A stretch of DNA of 45,488 nt, from NCBI GenBank assembly GCA_903842065.1, contig CAIMKZ010000050.1, positions 1 through 45,488 on the forward strand, read 5' to 3'. Under the pieces are notes generated by a model. It was not told the DNA's origin. It saw only the letters and a program-made list of their open reading frames with translations, and did not search any database. The DNA is from an uncultured Acidobacteriaceae bacterium. Lineage in GTDB: Bacteria; Acidobacteriota; Terriglobia; Terriglobales; Acidobacteriaceae. Positions 34,371 to 41,865 of the stretch are shown here, in pieces. A program made the translations under genes and the position numbers. The stretch's first letter is position 1, and the number at the start of each line of letters is the position of its first letter.

Positions 34371-35345
34371 TTAGATAAGGGCCTTGGCCGCCGGCATGAA
34401 GCTGCGATAACAAACCACCCGCTCACCATCCAAAGCGTCCGTAACCGGCAATGCCAGGAACTGTCCCTTGAGCAGTACACGCGACTGGCCGTTCTTATGC
34501 TTCTGGTCAAGCGGCAACATCGTCTCTTCGGATCCGCACATCGTCTGCAGCCGCGGATAGTAGTAGAAAATCCGCTCGCCCTGCACGCCTTCCATGATGA
34601 ACAGCCCCGACCATTCCTGATAGAAACTCCCACCCTCGCGGTCTACGAACCCTGCTACAGCTTGTACCTTGTCTCCCACAGCAGGCGCTCCGCCAGGCAA
34701 TGGCTCTGCCAGGGTAAGCCCCACGGCACTAACATCAGCTACCAGGCCCACGTTGAAAGTCACACGGCGAATGTAGTCAACGTCGGTAATCACCTGTCGA
34801 ACATAAGCACCTGAGACGGGCGATCCTACAAAACCTGTCTGGCCGGTATAGTCCGTATCCACCACAATCAACGCACCGGTGTTGAACTGCGCCAGATCTT
34901 GTGCATCGAGCAATATTGAGGTAGCCGTCGAGCCCGCCTGCGGCGTCACGGCTGGCGCTCCCTGCCCCCCAACGACGGCCGAGCCTGCGCCGCTGGCCGA
35001 AACCAGCACATTCATGTGCTGAGACCCCGTAGCCAGCGCCATCGTTAACTTTGTCCAGTTTTGGAACTCGAAGCTCACCTGCGCTTCAAGCGTCTCGCGC
35101 ACCTGCGCGAGCGGACTCGCCGGAATGCCGGTCATCAGCGCCGACGTTTTACTCGCAGACTTGCGCGCAAAGTTTTGAATCCACCCCAGGCTTATCCAAG
35201 GCGTCGGCGGCGCATCCAGATTGAAGCGGCCTTCCTCTGCGGGATCGAAGAGTACGGGCGTTTGCGCCGGCCGGTTTACCGGCGCAAAATACGCTCGTAC
35301 TCGCCGCGCCACTGGCGCCGGAGCTGAATACCATGTCGATGTCAT
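34371..35345 (-). CDS. Tail-tube-like phage structural protein
   Basis: The 324-residue product begins MTSTWYSAPAPVARRVRAYFAPVNR and contains a segment typical of tail tube proteins (VRETLEAQVSFEFQNWTKL, then ALATGSQ). An Ig-like or loop-rich insert follows, and the C-terminal region is beta-rich. I chose ATG 35345 because GGAAGGA precedes it; the longer frame to 35381 adds 12 basic residues without a better signal. It lies 30 bp before the hub-like gene. Assignment as major tail protein rests on gene order and this pattern, not on a firm motif. Confidence 0.55.
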   Translation of the reverse strand: MTSTWYSAPAPVARRVRAYFAPVNRPAQTPVLFDPAEEGRFNLDAPPTPWISLGWIQNFARKSASKTSALMTGIPASPLAQVRETLEAQVSFEFQNWTKLTMALATGSQHMNVLVSASGAGSAVVGGQGAPAVTPQAGSTATSILLDAQDLAQFNTGALIVVDTDYTGQTGFVGSPVSGAYVRQVITDVDYIRRVTFNVGLVADVSAVGLTLAEPLPGGAPAVGDKVQAVAGFVDREGGSFYQEWSGLFIMEGVQGERIFYYYPRLQTMCGSEETMLPLDQKHKNGQSRVLLKGQFLALPVTDALDGERVVCYRSFMPAAKALI

Positions 35346-35393
35346 TTTCCTTCCTCTCGATCCGATGCCTGCCGACCGCAATCGTCCGGCAGG

Positions 35394-35879
35394 CTACTCC
35401 CCTTGCTCTTCGTAGCTGTAGACCATCACAGTTGCCGTGCGGCTCAGCCGGTCCCTCTGTGCCACCGCCGGAGAAAACGCCGGCTCATCCCAGAACACCC
35501 TTGTCAGAAACTGCGTCGGCGGTGTCACCTGATAGTTCATCTTGGGAGCAAAGAACGGCTGTAAAATTGCCAGAACCTCTTCGTCCATACGGCTAAGCGC
35601 CCGCCCGCGGTCCAGCCCGCCATAGCTCTGTGTGCCGCACGTCGTGTACTGAATCTCGCACTGCGCGGCTGTCATGGTTGCCGGCAGATCCAGATCCATT
35701 CCCAGCGCCAGCCAACGCAGTACATATGCATCGGACGGCGGCTGCGCAAAGTGCGCCTCCGCCTCTTCCACCAGAATTCCCGGTCGTATTGTGCCCCGTA
35801 ACAGCACCGTCCGCTCGGGATTAATCGCCGCAAGCCGCGTCCGCAGCGCCATGTAAAAGGAGTCTTTCGCGTTCTGCAT
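35394..35879 (-). CDS. Phage head-tail connector-type protein
   Basis: The 161-residue product (MQNAKDSFYMALRTRLAAINPERTVLLRG) fits the size and position of tail terminator or tail completion proteins, which sit between the adaptor genes and the tail tube gene. ATG 35879 has GGAG six bases upstream; the open frame further up to 36044 overlaps the preceding gene in another frame and is rich in Arg and Cys, so I reject it. Residues near TPPTQFLTRVFWDEPAFSPAV look like a conserved strand-loop. Function is inferred mainly from position. Confidence 0.6.
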   Translation of the reverse strand: MQNAKDSFYMALRTRLAAINPERTVLLRGTIRPGILVEEAEAHFAQPPSDAYVLRWLALGMDLDLPATMTAAQCEIQYTTCGTQSYGGLDRGRALSRMDEEVLAILQPFFAPKMNYQVTPPTQFLTRVFWDEPAFSPAVAQRDRLSRTATVMVYSYEEQGE

Positions 35880-35967
35880 CGTTTGCTCCGCAGTAAGATA
35901 AAGCCTTGTTCTCTGGATTCGGACCTCGGATTTGATCTCGCGGCCCTTCCACCCCGGTTGCTCCGCC

Positions 35968-36402
35968 CTACATCGCCTGCTGCTGCGCCTCGCGTAACAA
36001 CAGCCGATAGAGATAGATCTGCCCAAAAGCCTCGTTGGCTGCAATCGATTCGATCAGGTACTCCTGCCCGGCCACAATTACTGCCAGGGTCATGGCGAAC
36101 ATTGAACGGGCGTCGGCGATATCCAATGCCTGCACACGTTCGTCCACACTTGTGGCTGAAACCAGTAGCTCCCACTTCGAGTCGCCGCCCTGCTGCCAGC
36201 CAGGCCTCATCTTTCGCATCACAACCGGGCTAAGCGCAACTTCCGCGAACGTCGTGGCAACCAGGCCCACCTCGCTCATGCTGCCGCCGATGCCCGGGGG
36301 CGTCATGCGAAGCCGTGCTTCGCTTCCCGCCGCCGTGCGCAACAATGCGTCGGCCAGCATGCGCGGTGCGGCCGTCGAATTACGCGGCGCCGTATCGCTC
36401 AT
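35968..36402 (-). CDS. Small phage head-tail joining protein
   Basis: The 144-residue protein starts two codons after the stop of the gp6-like adaptor gene and is of the size of head-closure proteins (gp10/SPP1 gp16 type). The middle contains FAEVALSPVVMRKMRPGWQQGGDSKWELLVSATSV, a beta-rich pattern, and the end LYRLLLREAQQQAM is helical. No specific catalytic motif is expected or seen. The assignment is by gene order. Confidence 0.55.
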   Translation of the reverse strand: MSDTAPRNSTAAPRMLADALLRTAAGSEARLRMTPPGIGGSMSEVGLVATTFAEVALSPVVMRKMRPGWQQGGDSKWELLVSATSVDERVQALDIADARSMFAMTLAVIVAGQEYLIESIAANEAFGQIYLYRLLLREAQQQAM

Positions 36403-36405
36403 CGC

Positions 36406-37029
36406 TCACCCCAGCCTGTTCGCAACGTACGGACGCAGCCAGGCGCGCACCGTATCGTCAATCAGCGAACTTGAGAAGTACTCAATCCACATCGTGTCCA
36501 TCTTGGCGCGGCTCGCGTTCAGCGCCGGCGTTGCCTGCGCGTTACGTACAATCTGAGCGCAGGCACACTTCACGTCGTCGCCTATCGTCGCCAGACCTGC
36601 CGTATACGTTACCTTCACTTCGTCGTATGGCAGTCCGTAGATATTCCATGGCAGCGTTAACTCGCCCGTGGCTGGATCTACATCAGCCTGTGCCGGATCG
36701 ATCGGCGCCCAATTTCCTGGCAGCCCGAATAGCCCCGCGATCTCTGTTAGTGGTTCGACAGGAAGTTCGCCCCGTCTCGACTTGATATACCGGCCTTCGA
36801 GACTCACTAGCGGAGATACCGCAGCAGCCAGCGGTGCGAGAGGCAGATACGTCAGCAGCACGGTCCGCGCTTCGCGTACGACGCGTATACGCTCCGTGTA
36901 TTCGATAATGTTCAGATCCGGCCGCCGGCAGTAGGTATTGATCAGCGCCGACGCCGCCGTGACCCAGTCCGCCGTCGTTCCCACCGGCAATCCATAGTTC
37001 GGGTATTCGGCTGGCTCAAGATAGGCCAT
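36406..37029 (-). CDS. Head-tail adaptor (gp6-like) protein
   Basis: The 207-residue protein begins with a helical N-terminus (WVTAASALINTYCRRPDLN), a pattern usual for gp6/gp15-type adaptors that dock on the portal ring. A beta-rich central section with LPWNIYGLPYDEVKVTYTAGLATI follows, where the V-x-Y-T-A-G-L motif is a hallmark of these connectors. A helical C-terminus (CAQIVRNAQATPALNASRAKMD) comes last. GGGAGA precedes the ATG. It follows the major capsid gene by 113 bp and leads into the joining protein. Confidence 0.75.
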   Translation of the reverse strand: MAYLEPAEYPNYGLPVGTTADWVTAASALINTYCRRPDLNIIEYTERIRVVREARTVLLTYLPLAPLAAAVSPLVSLEGRYIKSRRGELPVEPLTEIAGLFGLPGNWAPIDPAQADVDPATGELTLPWNIYGLPYDEVKVTYTAGLATIGDDVKCACAQIVRNAQATPALNASRAKMDTMWIEYFSSSLIDDTVRAWLRPYVANRLG

Positions 37030-37099
37030 GAATCTCTCCCCGGGCTCAGATGCCAGGCTTCAGGCGCAGAGCGGTTCCGCTGGTTCGCGCAACCCGACC

Positions 37100-37118
37100 C
37101 CTGAAACCTGAAACCTGA
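37100..37118. repeat. CCTGAAA heptanucleotide repeat downstream of the capsid gene
   Basis: Three copies of CCTGAAA (the last truncated) lie in the gap between the capsid gene stop and the adaptor gene start. They are the reverse complement of the TTCAGGT array on the other side of the capsid gene at 38144-38183. Confidence 0.75.
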
Positions 37119-37142
37119 CCCTGTCCCCTGTTTTCCCCGTCG

Positions 37143-38111
37143 TTACCGCTGCACCAGCACCTGATAGTGAGCAAAGTTGGCGCCCTTGACAACCGGTGCG
37201 CCGAACTTCACCGCCACGTACTGATGAGCGAGCGAGTTCGGAAGCCCCAGCTGGAAGATGCGAGGAGCCGGATCGCCCAGCCAGTGGTACTCGATCAGAT
37301 CCTCGGTCACAATGTAAGCTGGCAATGTCGCAGTTCCGCTGCCCGGAGTACCCGTGTAAGGCAGGCTCCAGTCAGGAATCAGCGGCAGCTCACCAGCCTG
37401 TGTCGACAGCGTCTTCACTCGGAAGCCGCCTGTGATCTGGTCCGTGCTCAACACCACGTTGTACTCGGACTTCATCTCCTGGTCGATCAGGTCCAGCAAA
37501 ACCGGATTCGCGTAGATCGCCGTCGGACGCACGTAGTAGCCGGCACTGGCAACCATCTGCGCGATCGTGGTCTTGATCGTGTCCACGATCTTCATCGAAG
37601 CGGTCACAGTCACCGAGTTGCCGCCGGCTGCGATCTGCGCGGCGCATCCCATATACTGCGTGGTCGTCGGAGCGCTCAGGCTGGTGTCGTTGCCCTGCCA
37701 CAGGGCCACGTCGTGCGCCACCATCACGCCGCTCACCGTATCTACCAGGTCTTTGGCTTGCAAGAATGCGAACTGCTTCTGTTGCTCGCCCAGCTCGATG
37801 TCGAACAGGTTGTAGTTGATCTGCGACACAATCGCCTTCAATGGGACGCTCAGCTCGATCCGCGTCGGTGAAACCACCGCCGGATTGATGCTGCGCGGAT
37901 TCACGAAGCCCGCGGTACCCGGATTCGGAAGCGCCGTCTGCTCGAAGAACCGAGACGGATGGCCCGTCGCCGGAATCTGCTTGATGCGCTGCCCGAACGG
38001 GCTAGACCGCCGGCAGATGTCGAAGATTTCAGTCTGATACAGCGGCACTTCGATAGCGCCCGGCCCGATAAAGTCCGCTGCTGCATGGATGTCTGCAAAG
38101 GTTGCGTTCAT
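37143..38111 (-). CDS. Major capsid protein (HK97-type fold, putative)
   Basis: The 322-residue protein has the pattern of HK97-like coat proteins without a fused protease. It has an N-terminal arm (MNATFADIHAAADFIGPG), an E-loop-like section (ATGHPSRFFEQTALPNPG), a spine-helix-like stretch (EQQKQFAFLQAKDLVDTVSGVMVAHDVALWQG), and an A-domain segment with PTAIYANPVLLDLIDQEMKSE. The C-terminus ends in beta structure (YVAVKFGAPVVKGANFAHYQVLVQR). Gene order (portal, protease, scaffold, coat, adaptor) strongly supports the call. The ribosome-binding site is weak (AAGAG). The gene is flanked by inverted heptanucleotide arrays. Confidence 0.85.
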   Translation of the reverse strand: MNATFADIHAAADFIGPGAIEVPLYQTEIFDICRRSSPFGQRIKQIPATGHPSRFFEQTALPNPGTAGFVNPRSINPAVVSPTRIELSVPLKAIVSQINYNLFDIELGEQQKQFAFLQAKDLVDTVSGVMVAHDVALWQGNDTSLSAPTTTQYMGCAAQIAAGGNSVTVTASMKIVDTIKTTIAQMVASAGYYVRPTAIYANPVLLDLIDQEMKSEYNVVLSTDQITGGFRVKTLSTQAGELPLIPDWSLPYTGTPGSGTATLPAYIVTEDLIEYHWLGDPAPRIFQLGLPNSLAHQYVAVKFGAPVVKGANFAHYQVLVQR

Positions 38112-38143
38112 ATGCTCTTTCCGCCCCCTCCCAAGGGGCCGTA

Positions 38144-38183
38144 TTCAGGTTTCAGGTTCCAGGTTTCAGGTTTCAGGTTTCAG
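38144..38183. repeat. TTCAGGT heptanucleotide array upstream of the capsid gene
   Basis: Five full TTCAGGT units with one variant (TCCAGGT) and a partial sixth run head to tail. They lie in the intergenic gap between the scaffold gene and the capsid gene. A single CCTGAAACCTG copy in reverse orientation occurs at about 38231. Confidence 0.85.
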
Positions 38184-38252
38184 TGGTCGAGATTGGAATT
38201 TGGATTGTTGTTTCCTATCCCGGATCCCTGCCCTGAAACCTGCTCCCCGCAT

Positions 38253-38642
38253 TTACGCCAATGCTCCCGCTCGCTGCAGTTGCGTCTTCACGGCGATGCG
38301 CTGCTCCAGACTCAGCCCGTTCAGGGCTGCGTCCAGCGCGCGCACATCCACCGGTCCGTCGCCGATGCCGCGCTTGGCCAGCAGCTCGGATGTCGCCGCC
38401 GGCAAAGTTCGCCGAGCCGAGGTTACGGCTGGCTGCCCCGCTGCCTTCAGCTCTGTCAGCTCCTGTTCGACAGCCTCAAGCTTCTCGCTCAGTTCCGCCT
38501 CGCGGCGGCTCTGCTCCACGGTTGCCGAGATCCTCTCCACCTCGCCCGAAAGCGCGCCCTGTCTCTCATCGAGCCAGTGCAGTGCCTTTTCGAGCAGGCA
38601 GGCCGCGGCTTCCAGCCGCTCCACTACTTCTCTTTCCTCCAT
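38253..38642 (-). CDS. Coiled-coil scaffold-like protein
   Basis: The 129-residue protein is highly charged and heptad-like over residues 1-80 (EEREVVERLEAAACLLEKALHWLDER... AELSEKLEAVEQELTELKAA) and ends in a compact helical region (VDVRALDAALNGLSLEQRIAVKTQLQRAG). It has the size, composition and place (between protease and capsid) of phage scaffolding proteins. ATG 38642 has AGGAAAGAGAGG directly upstream; the in-frame TTG at 38675 adds 11 residues. Its gene is preceded in the direction of transcription by a terminator, so it may be transcribed with the capsid gene from an internal promoter. Confidence 0.7.
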   Translation of the reverse strand: MEEREVVERLEAAACLLEKALHWLDERQGALSGEVERISATVEQSRREAELSEKLEAVEQELTELKAAGQPAVTSARRTLPAATSELLAKRGIGDGPVDVRALDAALNGLSLEQRIAVKTQLQRAGALA

Positions 38643-38746
38643 GTGCCTCTCTTTCCTTTCTTCAGTGGTCTGCAATCACTGCCGCTTGAGCAGAGATCTT
38701 CATACGATTCGCCGAACTCTCTTCCCTCCGGCGGGTTTGCCGTCAA

Positions 38747-38777
38747 ACAAAAGCGGCTCCGCATCGCGGAGCCGCTT
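38747..38777 (-). terminator. Intrinsic terminator between protease and scaffold genes
   Basis: A 12-bp perfect stem (AAGCGGCTCCGC at 38751-38762 with 38766-38777) and a 3-base loop are followed on the minus strand by TTTTGTTTG. It sits 23 bp after the protease stop and could separate the portal-protease unit from the scaffold-capsid unit. Confidence 0.85.
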
Positions 38778-38799
38778 CAGCCCATCTTCCTTCAGGCTC

Positions 38800-39300
38800 T
38801 CAACTCGCCATCCGGAAGCTCGTTGTGCGGTACGCCGCCTTGTCGCGCAGTAAAATGGCCGCGCCGGTGAACGTAACCCGTGTCAGCTTCCACACCTCGG
38901 CACGCATGTCTTCCACCCGTGCATCGGCCAGTTCGTAGCTCATGCCCAGCGCGTTCGGGCTGGACGCCGCAATCTCCCGCGCCGCCTCGGGAAAGTCCCG
39001 CCCATACAGATAGCCCTTCACCATCAGCTTCTGTCCGGCTAGATTCGCCTCGGTCAACAGCCCAATCTTGCGCCGTGCGTCGTGCCCGTCCCAGCCTGGC
39101 CGATAGTCCACAGCCATGCCCAGCAATGAGGGCAGCGCCAGTTCCGCCGCCTCCCGAGTTAACAGCACGCGATGCCCGCGCGCTCCCGACGGCGCCTTGT
39201 CGCTCGCAGTGTTCACCAACGTCAAAACGCCCTCGAACGGCACCCGATTCGGATGCCCCTCCACATGAGGTATCGTTACCGCCATCGCTTCCAATCTCAT
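38800..39300 (-). CDS. Prohead protease-like protein
   Basis: The 166-residue protein has features of small phage maturation proteases. A likely catalytic His occurs in GWDGHDARRKIG, and a candidate nucleophile Ser lies in SPNALGMSYE, with beta-strands KLMVKGYLYG and VWKLTRVTFTGAAIL around them. This arrangement of His, then G-x-S-x-E/G, followed by T-x-A-A-I, is seen in several prohead proteases related to the HK97 S78 group. GGAG is eight bases before the ATG. It lies 29 bp after the portal gene and is followed by a terminator. Confidence 0.7.
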   Translation of the reverse strand: MRLEAMAVTIPHVEGHPNRVPFEGVLTLVNTASDKAPSGARGHRVLLTREAAELALPSLLGMAVDYRPGWDGHDARRKIGLLTEANLAGQKLMVKGYLYGRDFPEAAREIAASSPNALGMSYELADARVEDMRAEVWKLTRVTFTGAAILLRDKAAYRTTSFRMAS

Positions 39301-39329
39301 CTGCCCGCTCCGCCCCGCTACAAGTTGAA

Positions 39330-40577
39330 CTAACCTTGATCCCTTATCCCTGATTCCAGCGGTCCCAACCCCCGCATAGCCCGCACCTCATTGACCGTGA
39401 GAACACCGGCTGCCAACAGCTTTACCTGCACATCCAGTTCCGTCTGTTCGTCCCGCGCGCTCAGGTCGTTGAACACAAACTCGAACTCCCGCCAGCCGAT
39501 GCACTTGCCGAACAGATCCCGCGTAATGTGCCCGGCTATCAGCATCGCCAGTGGCGAGATCGCGCCGCGAAACGCCTCATCGGCCATCTCCGCTGCCGTC
39601 GAGCGGTTCACGTCGCTCTCCAGGCCCAACAGCATCGGCGGCAGCCCGAATGCATTCGCAATCATCCGGATCAAAAACTCCTGCCAGGCCAGCCGCAGGT
39701 CCGCATCGGTCCCCTGTGCAAACCGCAGTACCTCCGGCTTTTGAGTGCTCGACAGCAGTGGAACCCTGCCCGTGCCCTCGATCTCGTCCTGCCACCAGCG
39801 AATCAGCCGGTCGTGCTGCACCGGTGTCGCCTCGTTCAACCACAGCGCGTACTGAGCCACCGAGTTCGCTGCCAGCTTGCCCGCAAACCGGTGCGCGCTC
39901 AGAAACTCGTTTACACTCTCAAAAGCCACTTCCAGTGGCCCCAGACCGAACGGCGTAAAGCTGCGCGGATTCATCCGGATATACATCAGCTGATCGTCGC
40001 GCAACTCCACGGCGCTCGACTCGAGCTGCCCCGGAACCGCCTGCGCATAGCGCGGCGCATCCGTCTGGCCATCCCACCGGCCGTTGATCCGGATCGAGGC
40101 CCCGTCCACCGGCCACAGCATCGCCGGCCGCTCGGCGTCTCCCGTCGCCTCCATCTCGATCGCTCCGAATCCCCCCGTAAGCGCATCCTCGATCGCTTGC
40201 TCCAGAAGCGTCCGAAAGCTGTCCACATCGTTCGGCTCTTCGAGAACCCGCCGCAGCGCCTCCCGCCTGCCGTCGCGAAGCGATACATCGCATTCAGCAA
40301 AGCCGCGCCGGACCCTGATCTGCCAATCCATCGCCGCAATGCGATCCTTGATCACATTAATCGCGCGCCGCACAACCGGAGTCTCGGCAAACCTCCGCAG
40401 ATTGGCCGGCGTCGGCTTGGGAAGATGCCTGCCTGGATACTGCACCGGGCTCAGGATCGCCGGCAGGGCCAGTGTCTTACGCTCGGTCTCCGCCGCAGCC
40501 TCCATCTCCGTGCGCCGCGCCTGCGCGCCGCGGCGGCCAAATCGCCATACCTGCCGCAACTGCTCTCCTACGCTCAC
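39330..40577 (-). CDS. Phage portal protein
   Basis: The 415-residue protein is of HK97-type portal length. It contains NLRRFAETPVVRRAINVIKDRIA, a region with MLWPVDGASIRI, QLMYIRMNPRSFTPFGLGPLEVA, and LIRMIANAFGLPPMLLGLESDVNRSTAAEMADEAF, a well-conserved portal segment containing G-L-P-P-x-L-L-G. The portal ring is the DNA gate at one capsid vertex. The start is GTG with AGGAAGG six bases before it. A terminator (40601-40628) lies just before this ribosome-binding site, so expression may depend on antitermination or a nearby promoter. Confidence 0.9.
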   Translation of the reverse strand: MSVGEQLRQVWRFGRRGAQARRTEMEAAAETERKTLALPAILSPVQYPGRHLPKPTPANLRRFAETPVVRRAINVIKDRIAAMDWQIRVRRGFAECDVSLRDGRREALRRVLEEPNDVDSFRTLLEQAIEDALTGGFGAIEMEATGDAERPAMLWPVDGASIRINGRWDGQTDAPRYAQAVPGQLESSAVELRDDQLMYIRMNPRSFTPFGLGPLEVAFESVNEFLSAHRFAGKLAANSVAQYALWLNEATPVQHDRLIRWWQDEIEGTGRVPLLSSTQKPEVLRFAQGTDADLRLAWQEFLIRMIANAFGLPPMLLGLESDVNRSTAAEMADEAFRGAISPLAMLIAGHITRDLFGKCIGWREFEFVFNDLSARDEQTELDVQVKLLAAGVLTVNEVRAMRGLGPLESGIRDQG

Positions 40578-40600
40578 TTGTTACCTTCCTTCCCGAACGC

Positions 40601-40628
40601 AAAAAGGCATGGCCAGCGGCCATGCCTT
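40601..40628 (-). terminator. Intrinsic terminator between the DUF3037 and portal genes
   Basis: AAGGCATGGCC at 40604-40614 pairs with 40618-40628 around AGC and is followed on the minus strand by TTTTT (A-run 40601-40605). It lies 208 bp after the DUF3037 stop and only 23 bp before the portal GTG. This placement would uncouple the kinase/DUF3037 pair from the head genes. Confidence 0.85.
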
Positions 40629-40835
40629 GTGTGAGTGGTTTGATTTCTCCCGCGTCAAAAAGCACGGTAGGCAACCCTTGCTGCTCCGCGCTCCCGTTCA
40701 ACTCATTACAAAATCCATCCTACCTGAAACCCAAATAATTATCGGCAACTTCCCGCAAACTTTTTTGCGCCCTGCTTTTCACACGTTTCAGTCAACACAA
40801 TCCAGAAGTCTTTCCCTATTCCCTAGTCCCTGTCT

Positions 40836-41696
40836 TTAACCCACCAGTTCTCGCCGCGCCGTATCGGCAACTCGTCCCAGATCCGACGTCGTCAGCACTC
40901 GTATCCGGTGCTCCTCCATCGTCTCTACGCCAAAGCGGTACATCGCCAGCCTCTCCGGCTCCTCTTCGGTCGCACCCACCTTCGCGGCAGGATCAATGAT
41001 CGCCGTCAGTTCAAGTCCCGCCTTCTCTACTCGCTCCACGCCGGCGCGCAACCCCTCGGCGGAAAACGCCAGCACCTTCGCCATCTCAAGGCCCGGATCA
41101 AGGCTCACAGCGTGAAACATCTTCACTACGCCGTTCGGCCGATAGCCGCAGTCGATGCGCAACGGATCTCCGGCACGCGTATAGTCGCTGGCCGCAATGC
41201 GCCTGCGCATCAATTCCCATACGCCTGCGCGCTCAAACTCGCTCCGCATCCGCGACAGAATCCCGGCACGTCCGCTTAACCTCTGAATCCGCTCCCGCGC
41301 CGGTGGATCGATATAGAGCCGCATCAGCTCTTCGACCCCCGCAGGCACACTCTCAGCCAGGTAAGCCTTGGTCTCTGTCATCTGCACATTCAAGCTCAGC
41401 GACTCCTCCAGGATCCGCATCAGCTTCCCCTCGGGCTCCACGGCGAGCCGCTGCTTCAGCTCGCTCTCCATAGCCTCCAGTAGCGCCGTATCCGCATCCG
41501 GGTCGAGGCACCGCACCCGCCGCCAGTCCCTTGTAAAGCGCACCTCGATGCGTCCCGCGCCGCCATCTTCGGCTCGCTCGCGCAGAATCACCCCGATATG
41601 CACGTACTCGTTCCGCACCGCATCCGGAACATACCGGAGCAGCCGAAACTCACACGCACGGCGCTCAAATTCACTGGTCATAACGATGCTGCGCAT
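40836..41696 (-). CDS. DUF3037-family protein
   Basis: The 286-residue protein carries the DUF3037 opening (CEFRLLRYVPDAVRNEYVHIGVILRE), followed by a charged helical domain and a beta-rich C-terminal domain (RIDCGYRPNGVVKMFHAVSLDP). The family's biochemical role is not known to me, but its genes commonly sit next to HipA-like kinase genes, as here, where the kinase gene ends 169 bp upstream on the same strand. ATG 41696 and ATG 41681 are both possible starts; neither has a clear ribosome-binding site. A terminator follows before the portal gene. Confidence 0.85.
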   Translation of the reverse strand: MRSIVMTSEFERRACEFRLLRYVPDAVRNEYVHIGVILRERAEDGGAGRIEVRFTRDWRRVRCLDPDADTALLEAMESELKQRLAVEPEGKLMRILEESLSLNVQMTETKAYLAESVPAGVEELMRLYIDPPARERIQRLSGRAGILSRMRSEFERAGVWELMRRRIAASDYTRAGDPLRIDCGYRPNGVVKMFHAVSLDPGLEMAKVLAFSAEGLRAGVERVEKAGLELTAIIDPAAKVGATEEEPERLAMYRFGVETMEEHRIRVLTTSDLGRVADTARRELVG

Positions 41697-41705
41697 CGAG
41701 CTGCC

Positions 41706-41858
41706 AGCTTCTAGCTTCTAGCTTCTGGCTTGTGAATTCTGATTCCCGCCTTTGGGATCTTCAGTTGCAGCCTAAAAGAAAGCACGCTTACAACGACCCG
41801 CTCTCTCTTACGCACTGCCACAAACCGGCTAGAAGCTAGTAGCTAGAAGCTAGTAGCT
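41706..41858. repeat. Inverted heptanucleotide arrays between the kinase and DUF3037 genes
   Basis: AGCTTCT repeats three times at 41706-41726. At 41828-41858 the opposite orientation appears as two copies of a 14-base unit (AGAAGCTAGTAGCT). The two arrays are about 100 bp apart and largely complementary, so they could pair in the transcript or DNA. They fill much of the 169-bp gap between the two genes. Confidence 0.75.
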
Positions 41859-41865
41859 CCGCCTT

